Counted from the stretch's first letter, positions 11,282 through 22,763 are shown. The stretch is DNA of 64,000 nt from Blattamonas nauphoetae (GCA_033064195.1 JARBJD010000181.1:87061-151060), one strand, 5' to 3'. Made by a program: numbers and translations. Notes: a model not told the origin generated them from the letters alone.

Positions 11282-12290
11282 ATGCATCTTTTTTTCTTTC
11301 TCCACTCATATTCATCGATTAGTCTCATTACACGCCTCCTCTTTTCTTCCAAACAAAACGCAGAAGATCAAGGACATCACATTCCCGACACTGTCCATAA
11401 TTCTGCTTTTCTCATTGTCAGTTCATTATCTGAAGGAAAGGTTCACATCTTCAGACTCGACACAATGTCTAATTCACTCACAATCGAGAACCGCCTTGAG
11501 ATCAAACTGAAGGAGTCTCTGAACATCACAGCATATTTTTGATCAATCTCCGAAACGAACCGTGAAGTGCGACTTTGTCAACACTCCATTATTCTGTTCG
11601 GATTCGCAATCGATGAGGAGCCGACCCCAGAAAAGTGCAACAATCAGGACGGATTTCCACGCGTACTCGACTTAAACAACCATCAATTTCATGCGCAACA
11701 GTACCTAGTCTCATCTACCACGCTGAATCTTTGAGGAAAATGAACAAGAATCTGTCACATATCGTCGGTGGACGAAAATCATCATCATGAGTCTCTGACG
11801 GGGAAGAACAAAGCCAACCACCATGACGAAACGACAAACTTCATATTTATCTTCACACACTGCTCGATTTTGGTATCATTGATGATAATTGATTGCGGAT
11901 GGATGGGAACATCGGCTGGAAAACTCTCTAACTCCAACGTGACTGTCTCGTCGAGTACGATCATCTCAAATCCTGAATGTTCCCCATTTATGATTGTCTG
12001 TTCTGAGGGGAACGATGACAGTTCGATTTCGATCATTGACGTTGTTCACAGATCGAGTGAACTTCGGACGCTCCTTCCTCTGACAGCCATTTCGTCACTC
12101 AACCATCTCGACTCCTCCCAACCGTCCTGCTCTGAGATGAACTCTGATGTCTCCGTCAGTTGCTCCGGTCTCTCGATCGACGATGCGTCCCTCGTTCTTG
12201 GATCTGGTCGTCTCCTCTCTATCCCGAAAACACCGACCGACCAACCGCACATTTGTCGTCTCCTTCAACAGGCGCGGGGTATTTGACATC
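11282..12290 (+). pseudogene. Captured beta-helix gene 5' fragment inside composite element 1
   Basis: The fragment begins with an ATG and a hydrophobic stretch (MHLFFFLHSYSSISLI) and continues with beta-helix-family sequence around 11900-12250, including LSNSNVTVSSS, ISNPECSPFMIVCSE and SVSCSGLSIDDASLVLGSG. It is spread over more than one frame, so it is not intact. An inverted homologue, similar through 11135-12290, lies at about 21076-22260 inside composite element 3. Downstream the similarity stops at the minisatellite. The ectodomain is truncated and no membrane segment or kinase tail is present, so no functional product is likely. Confidence 0.65.
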
Positions 12291-12327
12291 CCTGCTGTCA
12301 ATGCCTGAAGAATCAATGGAATCGTTC

Positions 12328-12675
12328 CCCACCCCTCACCTCGTGTGATCATCCCCTCCCTTCACCTCGTGTGATCATCCCTCCCTCACCTCGTGTGATC
12401 ATCCCCTCCCCTCACCTCGTGTGATCATCCCCTCCCTCACCTCGTGTGATCATCCCCTCCCTTCACCTCGTGTGATCATCCCCTCCCCCTCACCTCGTGT
12501 GATCATCCCCACCCCTCACCTCGTGTGATCATCCCCTCCCCTCACCTCGTGTGATCATCCCCTCCCCCTCACCTCGTGTGATCATCCCTCCCTTCACCTC
12601 GTGTGATCATCCCCTCCCCCTCACCTCGTGTGATCATCCCCTCCCCCTCACCTCGTGTACTCATTCCCTCCTGCC
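12328..12675. repeat. 25-bp minisatellite (about 13 copies)
   Basis: Thirteen tandem copies of a 24-27-bp unit centred on CACCTCGTGTGATCATCCCC, with length variation in the C runs. It directly follows the captured beta-helix fragment inside composite element 1. Confidence 0.95.
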
Positions 12676-12901
12676 CCTTCGCACGGTCATCACAGCCTAT
12701 CCACACTCCAAAACGTCACTTTCCCACCTCATCCTCTTAAATTACTTTTTCTTCCTCATATTCACGCATCCACATGTAACCTTCCTATTTCACTCTTATT
12801 GTTTTCGTCATCAATTTATTAATTCCTGGGTTTAGTCGTGTACAGAAAGAATTGGTTGATCAAGCCCATTGTTGCGACTTACGAGTGGTGACCTCCTAAT
12901 T

Positions 12902-12929
12902 AGGCGCTGTCCGAGGACGGACAGCGCCT
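12902..12929. repeat. Subterminal hairpin of hAT-like element 1
   Basis: A perfect 10-bp stem GGCGCTGTCC/GGACAGCGCC with a 6-bp loop. It lies in a stretch of about 60 bp shared with the left end of element 2 (stem at 26005-26030), so it is a conserved feature of one transposon end. Confidence 0.85.
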
Positions 12930-12966
12930 CACCTTGTCCGGACAATTGCTCCTCACTAGTGCTGAG

Positions 12967-13890
12967 CCGCGCTGCCCTTGCTACGTCGTCTTCGCCCCAT
13001 CCTCTGTCAATCCGTTTCGATATTCCTGCATGTTTGAGCGTATACGGCTTATACTGGTCTGTATCAATACCAGCTCTCCTCATGATCACGCCGGTCATCC
13101 TTGCTAAGTCTCCCCCGCTTCTCTCTTCTCCGTCTGATGAGCAGAGAAGCTGGCAATTGGGAGCGGTGGTCTGCCTCCTGTCCAACTCGCCAAGCCAATT
13201 AGAGAGTCGATTCCCTTCACTGAGACCATCCTGTCTGAGAGTTACCTTTTCCGGTTCGTCCCCTGTTTTCAACTTGGTTAGAAATGAGACGGTTGTTTCG
13301 TCAGAGATGGTGATCGATTCCCGTCTGATCCTCGCTGCCTCTGTAAATCTGATAGCATGATGCAGAACCAGAATGATAGTCATAGCAGTCTGAACCTCCT
13401 CGTCAGAGATGTCCTTCCTGTTCAACCACATTCTATCCAATTCGACCTCCATCTTCGCAGCATCCCATGTATCCGAATATCTTGCTTGCTGGGGGTAGAC
13501 CTTCTTCATCCCCTTCATTGCGGCGGAGACGATCATGGACGCTCCAACCTGCCCCTTTCCAAGTAGTTGTGATAACGTTGACAGCGCGCTGCGATCTACA
13601 TGTGGTGGTCTTTTCTTCTTATTCTTTGTCGATGCAATTTGCTCTGACAGATAATTCGCAACGGTGACTTCATTAGTGTCTCTCCAGTCTCGACCGGCCC
13701 TGTCAGAATCAATAATCCATTTCCTGATCGCTCCCGCGTATTGACGTTCCGTCGCATCGCTGATTCCAGCAAGAATCCAGATCATTGTGTCCCTGCTGAT
13801 TCCAATTTCCTCGGCTAGGCCCTCCCAGATCTCCCCAGCAAGAATGCTCGAAGGAGACCTGGGGGTCGGCTGCTCTTCGAAGCGATCATC
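12967..13890 (-). other. DIRS tyrosine recombinase domain
   Basis: Within a long minus-strand frame (12832-15927), the part after about 13890 reads as a DIRS/Ngaro-type tyrosine recombinase. It has an N-terminal SAM-like segment (GISDATERQYAGAIRKW) and later the conserved box around YTLKHAGISKRIDRGWGEDD. The upstream part of the same frame overlaps the reverse transcriptase and is probably a shadow. The frame enters nested element 1 at 12958. Confidence 0.8.
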
Positions 13891-15923
13891 CCTGGTCCTA
13901 TCTGGGTGATTTGATCCGTCCTGCCCAGACAGATTGATGTTGTTGACATCTGGAGTAATTGATCCAGTCCCGGGACTGTCGACCAGTCTGGAATGATGAG
14001 GACTGTCATCGGACGGGCGTGATAAAGTTTGTTGATCACGCGCTGAATGAGTGGTATTGGTGGGAAGGCGTAAACACAATCTTCCGCCGTCCAATCCTGT
14101 AAGAGGGCATTTGTGCCCTGGGACTCTTCCTCCCTCATCAGACTCCAGTAGCGAGTCACCTTCCTGTTGCTTACAGATGCAAACGCGTCTATGGTTGGTC
14201 TGATTTGTAAACTGTTGATTAGTTGGGTGAAGACCTCCGTTTTGAGAGTGAAGTCTGATGAATCTCTCATTCTTGAGAGACGATCCGCAACTGAATTGCT
14301 TTCGCCGGCAATGTGCTCGGCCCAGAGGCGGCATTGAAAACGGTGTGCCTCGTTGAAGAGGGCTCTGAAGATTGCTAGTAGCGAGAGACATGTGCTCTTG
14401 CGATTGATATTTGACACTACTGTAGTGTTGTCTGATATCACCAGGATATCGTCGCCTGGGATTATCTGATTTGTCGCTAACCCTTCCGTCAGACCCAACA
14501 GTACGGCTTGCGCTTCGCGATGGTTGCTTGTGTAGTCTTTCCCGTCGACGAAGTGATCTTGCCAGTGACTGACAACCTTTCCTCTCTTCCACACAACGCC
14601 GACGCCCCACTCGCTGGCGTCGGTCGTCATGGAGACGGTGTGACAGAATGGCCTGATTGATCTTGACATTTGCTTCATGAGGTGTGAATCCCACCAAGCG
14701 AGCTCTTCGAACACGACTTCTGACATCAGGTCCATCTCTCCGTAGCCACCCCTTGTTACTAATGTCTCTTTCCATAAGACCATCTCGCGAGTATTGAAAT
14801 GCGCGCGGTCGTCTGCAAATGCGAGCGCTTGAAGCTTGCCCACAAGAGAAGCTATCGAGTGGGCCCTCGTCCTGACTCCTTTCTTGTGTTGTTGGATTCT
14901 CTCCCTGACTGTCTGTGCAATCTTCCTTCGTTTTGCTTCTTCCACGGCGACTGTCGTTTCTATCGAATTCCACTCGAAGCCTAGATATTGCCCCACTTGT
15001 GTCGGCTCCATCCTTGACTTCGCCGCGTTGATTGTGAAACCCAACCGACGAAGTTCTGCTGCTACTGCTCTTGCATTCCTTGCTGCAGAATCTTTTGAGT
15101 TGCCGAAGATTATGAAGTCGTCGAGGTAAGCCACTATTGGGAAGAGTGGGCGGAACTTCGCGATGATTGGGCGCATTATTTTCGTAAACGTCCTCGGCGC
15201 CGATGTTAAACCGAAGCAGAGAGTAGTTTGAACGTAATCTATCCCGCCGACCCTGAAGCCGAAGTATGGGATACTCTCCTTGTGAAGGGAGACATGTAAA
15301 TATGCGTGTGTGAGATCTAGAGTGCAGAACCAAATTCCCCTGGTCATCGTTCTTGCCACCGTTGCTGCTCCCTCCATCTTGAAATGATGTTTGACGACGT
15401 GATCGTTTATCCCCCTGCAATCGAGGATCCTCCTCCAATCCCCGTCCCTCTTGGGGATCACGAATGTTGCGCTGTATGCTTTCACCTCTCCGTCCTCTGC
15501 CTTGCGTATTACCTGTTGGCTTAGTTCTTCTGTGAGCAGGTGCTGAAGAGCCTGGGTCTCCCTGGCTCCCTGATGAATTTCTACGGGGTACCCACCGCTT
15601 GTCGGTGGGCCACTCTCGGACCATTCGACTTCCACGCCTTCTTTGATCAATTTTTCCAGATTGTACTCCCTCCACGCCTCTGCGAAGAATTTTGTTCTCC
15701 CACCCATGAGATGGGGTGTAGCTTCCTTTCCTTCCTGATCTATTGTTTCTTCGGCCACTTCCGTTGGCCTGGGGATGGCTGTCTCCGTGATGAAATTCTT
15801 GAACTGTCTGGACGTTGTTCGTTTCGCTGATGGAATGCATTCTGAGATTGCTGTTGCCCCCTGGATTGGTTGTACCGCCCCTGTGCGGGGCCCTCGCGAA
15901 AAAAGTGTTGCCGTCGTTGCCAC
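13815..15923 (-). other. DIRS reverse transcriptase-RNase H ORF
   Basis: A 702-codon frame with reverse-transcriptase motifs in order: the FVIPKRDGDWRRILDCRGIN region, FCTLDLTHAYLHVSLH, FGLTSAPRTFTKIM, and the catalytic box YLDDFIIFG. An RNase H domain follows (TTDASEWGVGVVW, ISDNTTVVSNINR, AGESNSVADRLSRM). The layout and the YLDD box match DIRS/Ngaro polymerases. It overlaps the upstream gag-like ORF and the downstream recombinase frame. Confidence 0.9.
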
Positions 15924-16918
15924 TCATCTTTCCTTTCGTCGACCCTCCTTCGAGTTTTAGCCTTCAGTTGGTCAATATACTCCTGCTGCATTAACATGGA
16001 AGCTTGTCTCGCACTATCCTGCATAGGTGTCACGTCCAATCGCATGACATGCGCCAAGCGAGCGTCATAAGTTCTCTTTACGATTTCAGCGGCTTTTCGT
16101 GTCATCAGTTCGATGATCCTTGTTTTCTCTAAATTCTCTGTATGTTGCAAGAGCGATCCGGCACCGAGTTTCACTAAATGGTATGACTCTTTCTCGATGG
16201 TACGTAGAGTATTGTTCAGGGGGTTTGGACGTCTGGGTAAATTTTCCTTCACTGCGTCCGGGTACATGATGAATGCATCTCCTATCTCCGCCATCCTGTC
16301 CTTCACTTCATTTTCATCTTCTGGATCCCACTGAAAGGTTGGGAGTTTTGTGATCATCTCATTCAGACCTTGGAGCGCAAATTCCTCGTAATCTGTTGCC
16401 TCGGACTCAGTTTGGCTTGTTTGACTCTCGACTGGCGCCGGTTGTTTTCTCTGTTCCTCCGTCTCGATCACTGGTGGTTCAGCCCACTTGATGCGCTGGA
16501 AGTGTTTTAAATTCTGGAACTGAGCGGGAGTTATCCGACGGCTCCCACTCGCCATCGGGGAGACTGAACGTGTTGGGGGTGTGCTTGTAACAGCATTTTG
16601 CTGTTGCTCTTGTGCTGTTCGCCACGTGCTTTCGTTTGGCGCAAGTCGTAGCCATTCCTGTGAATCAGCGTTAACGATTGCGTCAATATTGACCGCCATC
16701 AGACGGGAAATATGGAAGAAAGCCCCAAGAGCTTGTTCTGCTCCTGGCGGGACGATGAATGTACCATATCGTTGAATGGCAGTCTGATCTTGTGCTCCGA
16801 TAGCTTGGAGCGCATTCACGAATTCCTGACGCAAGTTGAAAAGCCCATTTATGGAGGGCCGGATAGCTTCCAGTGTGGATGCTGCTGCGTTAATTTCCGT
16901 CTGAGTAGGGTCCGTCAT
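15740..16918 (-). other. DIRS gag-like ORF1
   Basis: The first ORF of the DIRS element, read from the ATG at 16918 (MTDPTQTEINAAAS). It is hydrophilic with a Gln/Arg-rich C-terminus, as is common for DIRS ORF1 proteins. No zinc knuckle is visible. Its place ahead of the polymerase and its overlap with it support a gag-like role; the sequence alone is not diagnostic. Confidence 0.6.
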
Positions 16919-16947
16919 ACGTGCTTGATATTTTGTGAACAATTAAA

Positions 16948-17109
16948 GGAGTAACAAGGGGTTGATCGATTCTATCAATTAAACAACAGTTTTTATTCAT
17001 AATTGCTTCATTATTGCTTGATATTACAACAATTCACGGATATTCTACTCAATATTTCTTCATCTCGGAATGAAATGGCCATTAATCGGAGATCACTGAA
17101 GAGTGATCA
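16948..17109 (+). repeat. DIRS right inverted terminal repeat
   Basis: The 119 bp at 16948-17066 are the inverted match of 10208-10326. The outer extension 17067-17109 matches the second part of the internal complementary region (10445-10507), inverted. Confidence 0.9.
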
Positions 17110-17310
17110 GAATCATATTGGAACAGCAACGACAAAAAACTTTCTGACTAACATTCTCCACCACTTGCACTTACTCACGTTCAGGAAAAAAGTGGAAAAT
17201 ATCAACTCGATATATGCGAAAGGAATTATATCACTCGAAACGTAACAAATCTCGAAAACCGTGAAAGAAGAAAAAGAGAAGGTCAGCCTGTTGCCAACAA
17301 TCTCAGTTTC

Positions 17311-17811
17311 TTAGAAGTACCACTGGTCGCGAGTCGTCATCATCTTCTGGCGTGGTTGCTTCGGGCATCCAGCGGGATGGTTGATTGTCAAGTTGTACAC
17401 AAAGTCAAAGCCTCGTGTCACATTCATCGTCGACAGTCGGTGGCAGTTCAGCGTGATGCTCAAAGCACTGTCCGAACCTGCTGTCCCATTGTACATGATG
17501 TGCAGACCTGTTGGGTTCGCACGTGGGTTCTTCTGGATCAGGTGCACCTCTTCTGTTCCATTCATCGCAACTGGGAAGCACAGGTCCAAGTCTTCAAGCG
17601 AGCTCGCTGTGTACGCTGTCAGGTTGTCCCCAAGCTCAGATGCTCCACAGTGTTCGGTGCTGTTCACGGTCCCAAACAGGTTGAAGTACAACGTCTCGTT
17701 CTGCACGGGGATGGCGTACGCCGACCCGTTCAGGCGCAAGTTTTCGACAGGGAAGATGTACTTCCCAACCTTCAGACCTGCAACTGCTGAGATGATTGTG
17801 AGAGCGAACAT
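17311..17811 (-). CDS. Secreted MRH-like protein, left-arm copy (166 aa)
   Basis: The ATG at 17811 opens a hydrophobic signal-like start (MFALTIISAVAGLKVG). I chose it because similarity to the right-arm copy drops sharply upstream of it. The mature part has several N-glycosylation motifs (NGS, NET, NST, NGT, NVT, NLT) and four cysteines in CGASELG, LDLCFPV, TLNCHRLS and GCPKQP. The pattern of an SITLNC strand followed by FVYNLTINHPAGCP resembles the end of MRH/ATG27-type lectin-like domains; that family call is tentative. There is no C-terminal membrane segment, so it may be secreted or lumenal. The right-arm copy differs at only two residues while its flanks are clearly diverged. The GC-rich codon use suggests strong expression. 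Confidence 0.7.
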   Translation of the reverse strand: MFALTIISAVAGLKVGKYIFPVENLRLNGSAYAIPVQNETLYFNLFGTVNSTEHCGASELGDNLTAYTASSLEDLDLCFPVAMNGTEEVHLIQKNPRANPTGLHIMYNGTAGSDSALSITLNCHRLSTMNVTRGFDFVYNLTINHPAGCPKQPRQKMMTTRDQWYF

Positions 17812-18707
17812 TTGACAACAAATTTTTGGTATTTCGTGAGCCTTTATTTGTACAGAAAGACGTTTCGAACATTTTGAATGATGAAAAATGGACATGTAAC
17901 CACCTTTGATTGTGTGAAGGATATGTTACTAGGAACAATTCGAATTTTTGCCGGAGAAATAGGCTAGTTCGTCATCCATTTCATCGAGATCAGTCACCCA
18001 AGGGCATGATCATGTTCCTTTTTCGAGTGGATCAGTCTATCGAGCATATTTCATTTCTCATTGACTCTATTCCCCAATGCTGGCATTTTTATCTCTTTTT
18101 CTCTCATTATCTTCATTTTCCAAACTCAGTCACATCATTGTCATAGTAGCGTCAATAATCCACGAAAATCAATAATCCACGATCTTCAAGGTGGACAATA
18201 CTACCATCAGTGTGATTATGATGTTAAGTTGTCCTGTCCTCCTCACTTTCTGTCCGTCCTCCTCTTTTTCATGTCCGATTCTGAAATTGAAAGAAAATTG
18301 AAAAATTTGGATATTTCCAGTGATAAAAGTGCATTTTAGGATCGAATTTGGCTTGATTTTGCAAAAAACGTGAAAATCAACGAAGTCGATCCAACAAATC
18401 ACATTGAGGGTTGATCACGGATCGAATCTTCTCGAATACTTTTGTTACCGATGAAATGTTGCGAAATACAGAATACGAAAGAAGTTAGAAGGAAGTGGAC
18501 GGAGTAGTGATGAAACAAGCACTCTTCTTCGCCTTCACACAACTACCTCAGGTTGGGTCGGAACAAATGGAAGAAAATGAGTGAAGATACTGCGGAATTC
18601 ATCCGGTTAGCGTAGAAAACCCGAGGGAACAGCTTGACGTTGGCGAAATTTGATTTGAAATGAAGTGAGAGATGAAGCAATCGACATATTTAGAATTGAG
18701 TGTGTGA

Positions 18708-20190
18708 ATGAGAGTGAACGCGCGATCGTGGAGAGGAGGGAATGTGCGATCGTGGAGAGCAGGGACGCGCGATCGTGGAGAGGAGGGAGTGTGCGATCGT
18801 GGAGAGCAGGGAGTGTGCGATCGTGGAGAGCAGGGAGTGTGCGATCGTGGAGAGGAGGGACGCGCGATCGTGGAGAGGAGGGACGCGCGATCGTGGAGAG
18901 GAGGGACGCGCGATCGTGGAGAGGAGTGTGCGATCGTGGAGAGCAGGGAGTGTGCGATCGTGGAGAGCAGGGAGTGTGCGATCGTGGAGAGCAGGGAGTG
19001 CGCGATCGTGGAGAGGAGGAAGTGTACGATCGTGGAGAGGAGGGACGGAAGATCGTGAAGAGGAGGGAGTGTGCGTTCGAGTAGAGGAGGAAGTGTGCGA
19101 TCGTGGAGAGCAGGGAGTGTGCGTTCGAGTAGAGCAGGGAGTGCGCGATCGTGGAGAGGAGGGAGTGTGCGATCGTGGAGAGGAGGGACGGAAGATCGTG
19201 AAGAGGAGGGAGTGTGCGTTCGAGTAGAGGAGGAAGTGTGCGATCGTGGAGAGGAGGGACGGAAGATCGTGAAGAGGAGGGAGTGCGCGATCGTGGAGAG
19301 GAGGAAGTGTGCGATCGTGGAGAGGAGGGACGGAAGATCGTTAAGAGGAGGGAGTGTGCGTTCGAGTAGAGCAGGGAGTGCGCGATCGTGGAGAGGAGGG
19401 AGTGTGCGATCGTGGAGAGGAGGGACGGAAGATCGTGAAGAGGAGGGAGTGTGCGTTCGAGTAGAGGAGGAAGTGTGCGATCGTGGAGAGGAGGGACGGA
19501 AGATCGTTAAGAGGAGGGAGTGTGCGTTCGAGTAGAGCAGGGAGTGCGCGATCGTGGAGAGCAGGGAGTGTGCGATCGTGAAGAGGAGGGACGCGCGATC
19601 GTGGAGAGGAGGGAGTGTGCGATCGTGGAGAGCAGGGAGTGCGCGATCGTGGAGAGGAGGAAGTGTACGATCGTGGAGAGGAGGGACGGAAGATCGTGAA
19701 GAGGAGGGAGTGTGCGTTCGAGTAGAGCAGGGAGTGCGCGATCGTGGAGAGGAGGGAGTGTGCGATCGTGGAGAGGAGGGACGGAAGATCGTGAAGAGGA
19801 GGGAGTGCGCGATCGTGGAGAGGAGGGACGGAAGATCGTTAAGAGGAGGGAGTGTGCGTTCGAGTAGAGCAGGGAGTGCGCGATCGTGGAGAGGAGGGAG
19901 TGTGCGATCGTGGAGAGGAGGGACGGAAGATCGTGAAGAGGAGGGAGTGTGCGTTCGAGTAGAGCAGGGAGTGCGCGATCGTGGAGAGGAGGGACGGAAG
20001 ATCGTTAAGAGGAGGGAGTGTGAGTAGAGCAGGGAGTGCGCGATCGTGGAGAGGAGGACGTGTGAGGAGGACGGAAGATCGTGAAGAGGAGGAGTGCGTC
20101 TGGAGGGAGGACGGAAGATCGTTAAGAGGAGGGAGTGTGCGTTCGAGTAGAGCAGGAGTGGAGCGATCGTGGAGGGAGGGAGGGATGGAA
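18708..20190. repeat. 23/24-bp minisatellite, about 1.5 kb
   Basis: Tandem variants of GCGATCGTGGAGAGSAGGGA followed by GTGT, GTGC or CGC. Because units of 23 and 24 bp are mixed, the array is open for long stretches in all three plus-strand frames (Arg/Glu/Ser-rich translations). It degrades after about 20040. There is no coding signature other than absence of stops, so I treat it as a minisatellite. Confidence 0.95.
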
Positions 20191-20249
20191 GAGAGGAAGA
20201 GGAGGAAGGAGGAGATCGTGGAGAGGAAAGGACGGAGATGAATGAAGGT

Positions 20250-22251
20250 GGCTCACTGGGACTAGGTGTGAGTGGTTGTGAAGCGCGTCAGTGACGGCCT
20301 GTCCGGTGAAGTGAACGACAGTACCATCAGAACGAGGTGATTGGGATAAGGTGACCACTGTTGAGGGTGAGGACGCATGTTGAGAGGAATATTGAATGAG
20401 TTGATGATTGAATCGAAGGATCGACGATGAATTCGTCGGATGTGCACTTCACTGAGAGCAGATTGTGTGTCAAGCTCTGGAAAATCGAAGATGAGGAAGC
20501 GAGAAAAGGGGTCTTCGACGGCCGATCAGAGTCTGTGGTCGGAGAAGATTATACAAGATCCTGCTGATGGCGTTTTGTGTTGGATGAGGGATCAGCGTAC
20601 TGTCCAGTCTGTCCTCGTCAACGATCCGGTAATTCTCGGCAATTGTCGTGGAGTCACAGTTCGTGATTCTTGTTGCGAACAACGACGAGCACCCTGGGTT
20701 CTGGAGCACGAACTCCATCCCTTCTGAAGAGTCGATTCCTCTGAATATGAGGCGCATGGCACAACTCACCTCGCCTTCAGAGGGAGGACGGCAGCAGTCC
20801 ATGAAGAGTATGAGGCAGAGACTGGCTGGAAAACCGAGCCTGAGATGGAAAGAGAGGAAGGGCCGGAGAGTGTCGCACTTCCATCAAACTGCGCTGAACA
20901 CGCCATGAACAAACAGCGACTGAACGTGATGTGGTTTTGAACGATGCCGTTGATTTCTGGATGATTCTGTTGAAGGAGGCGGCAAAGGGGTGAAGGAGAC
21001 GTTCGAGCAGACGAGGGATTCTCCGTTGTTGAGTCCACACACCCTGTTCCACTAAGTTGGTTCGAGCTCATTGTGTCAGGAGGCGGGAAGAGAGGAGAGA
21101 TGAGTCAACTGTGAGTTGAGTCGGTACGACTTGATTCTGTTCTGTCGAAAGTGTCCTGGGGAGAGGAGAGGACCAGTTCCAAGAACGAGGCTGGTGACGT
21201 GAATGAGGAGACCGGAGCAGCTGACAGAAGCTGCACTGTTTATCTCAGAGCAGGGTGGTTGGGCGGAGGAGAATTTGCGGATTGGGGAAAAGGCAATCAG
21301 TGGAAGGAGTGTCCGAAGTTCACTCGATCTGGGAACAACGTCAATGAAAGAAATTGAACATCCATCGTTCACCTCAGAACAGACAAGCATAAATGGGGAA
21401 CATGCAGGATTTGAGATGATCATGCTTGACGAAATGACCACGTTGGAGTTCGAGAGTTGTCCGTTCGAAAGAAACATCCCTCGACAATCAATTATCATCC
21501 ATGAAACATAAATCGAACAATTTGAGAAGATAAATATGAATTTGATCGTTTCTTCATGGTAGTTTGCTTTGTTTTTCCACGTCCGAGATTCATGTTGACG
21601 AGCTTCGTCCACCAACCATGTAGAATAGATTCTTGTTTCTTTTCCTCGAAGATTCATCGTCGTTGATGAGACTAGGTACTGATGCGCATGATATTTATCG
21701 TATTTTAAATCGAGTATGCGGTGAAATCCGTCTTGATCGCCATTTTCTCGTGTCGGCTTCTCTTCAATCGCAAGTCAGAGCAGAATGATGAAATATCGTC
21801 AGAGTCGCACTTGGTGGTTTGTTTCGGAAGTTGATCGAGAAAAAGTGAGTCATCCGCCTAATCATCGGAGGCTGGTTGTAAATTGGCTGCCCACGTTCGT
21901 TCCGCAATTCTTTGCATGAATAAGACCCGCTCAACACATCATTTCCCGTGTGTACGATGAGGGAATCTGTTTCATTCTGTGGCAGTAGCCTATTTTCGGA
22001 GAGCGGCACGTTCAGATCCTCCTTCCGTTTGGCTTCGATACAGTTCTCGATTGTGAGTGAGTCGGAGATTGTGTCAAATCTGAAGAGGTGATTGGTTCCT
22101 TCAAATCACGTTCTGACAAAGAGAAAGGCGGAGTTATGGACAGTGTCGGGAACGGGATGTCCTTGAAGTTCTCCGTGTTGTTCGGAAGAACAGAGGAGGT
22201 ATGTGGTTCGGCTAATTGATGAAAATGAGTATAGAAACAATAAAGATGCAT
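20250..22251 (-). pseudogene. Beta-helix gene 5' fragment inside composite element 3
   Basis: On the minus strand an ATG at 22251 (MHLYCFYTHFHQLAEPHTSS) corresponds to the start of the fragment at 11282. Beta-helix-type sequence follows at 21076-21657 (LSNSNVVISSSMIISNPACSPFMLVCSE, cut here into LSNSNVVISSS and ISNPACSPFMLVCSE), at 20766-21071 (FSRCLFMACSAQFDGSA) and at 20470-20802 (SLFATRITNCDSTTIAEN). The pieces lie in different frames and merge into the minisatellite near 20250, so the gene is broken and truncated. No transmembrane or kinase part is present. Confidence 0.65.
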
Positions 22252-22763
22252 ACTGATGTTGGGAGTTTTTCCTATTTCATTTCTTTCTGTTTATTTCAGA
22301 TTGTTACACGATCAAGTCATCTATGTCGGATAAATGATGAGAAACATGGGAAGAAGAGGGTAATAACAGCGGAGATACATACTGATGGAGTGATTTTTCA
22401 CCAGATTAATTCGATACGATATCAATGACAAGAAGAAGAGGAGTCAATTCTGGGTCAAGTGGTTTTTCACGAATTTGGATTCAACACAGACAAAATTGAT
22501 TTAGAACCCGACAATAGAAGGGTTGAATGTAGAACGGAAGTCAAATTGCGGAATGAGAGGTCCTGAAAGAAAAGAGATGACGAAGACAACTCATCGTGGG
22601 GAAGAGGATCGGGACAAATCGGACATGTCCGATTTGTCCGATTTGTCCTCTTTTGAGATAAGTGCAGAAGTTGGATGAACTAATTGAGAGAAAGTTCCAG
22701 TGTGAATATAAGGTGCTTGTCCGATTTGTCCTCCTCTTTGTCCTCTCTTGGGCCGATCGTCCT

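Larger units (their letters stand above)
10572..12958. mobile_element. hAT-like composite element 1 with captured gene fragment, nested in DIRS
   Basis: The termini are TAGGGATGAGCAA at 10572 and the complement of TAGTGAGGAGCAA ending at 12958. They are flanked by a perfect 8-bp direct repeat GTGCTGAG (10564-10571 and 12959-12966). An 8-bp duplication with TAGNGNNGAGCAA ends fits the hAT superfamily. The first ~365 bp match element 2 (29175-29537, inverted) and about 60 bp at the other end match 25979-26038. Inside are a beta-helix gene 5' fragment (11282-12290) and a minisatellite (12328-12675). No transposase ORF is recognisable, so it is non-autonomous. Its position makes it younger than the DIRS copy. 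Confidence 0.8.
10186..17109 (-). mobile_element. DIRS-order tyrosine-recombinase retrotransposon, interrupted by a nested element
   Basis: The element has inverted terminal repeats sharing 119 bp (10208-10326 and 16948-17066), each with a different outer extension. An internal complementary region (10411-10507) is complementary to the joined outer ends of both repeats. This is the diagnostic DIRS layout, which the family uses through a circular intermediate. Minus-strand ORFs in order are gag-like, reverse transcriptase/RNase H, and tyrosine recombinase, with overlapping frames as is usual for the family. I saw no methyltransferase ORF. A 2.4-kb element (10572-12958) is nested in its distal part, so it is broken by at least that one insertion and otherwise looks largely complete. 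The right arm lacks it at the matching place (about 49775-49860), so it arrived after the arm duplication or was lost from the other arm. Confidence 0.85.

Noticed and set aside
12328-12675. Possible CRISPR array
   Set aside because: The repeats are contiguous with no unique spacers of constant length, and the context is eukaryotic transposon DNA.
12832-15927. 1031-codon frame in the DIRS element read as one protein
   Set aside because: Only the part after about 13890 shows tyrosine recombinase motifs; the first two thirds overlap the reverse transcriptase in another frame and look like a shadow.
18665-20241. Overlapping Arg/Glu-rich ORFs in the 23/24-bp array
   Set aside because: All three plus frames are open because of the unit composition; treated as a minisatellite.
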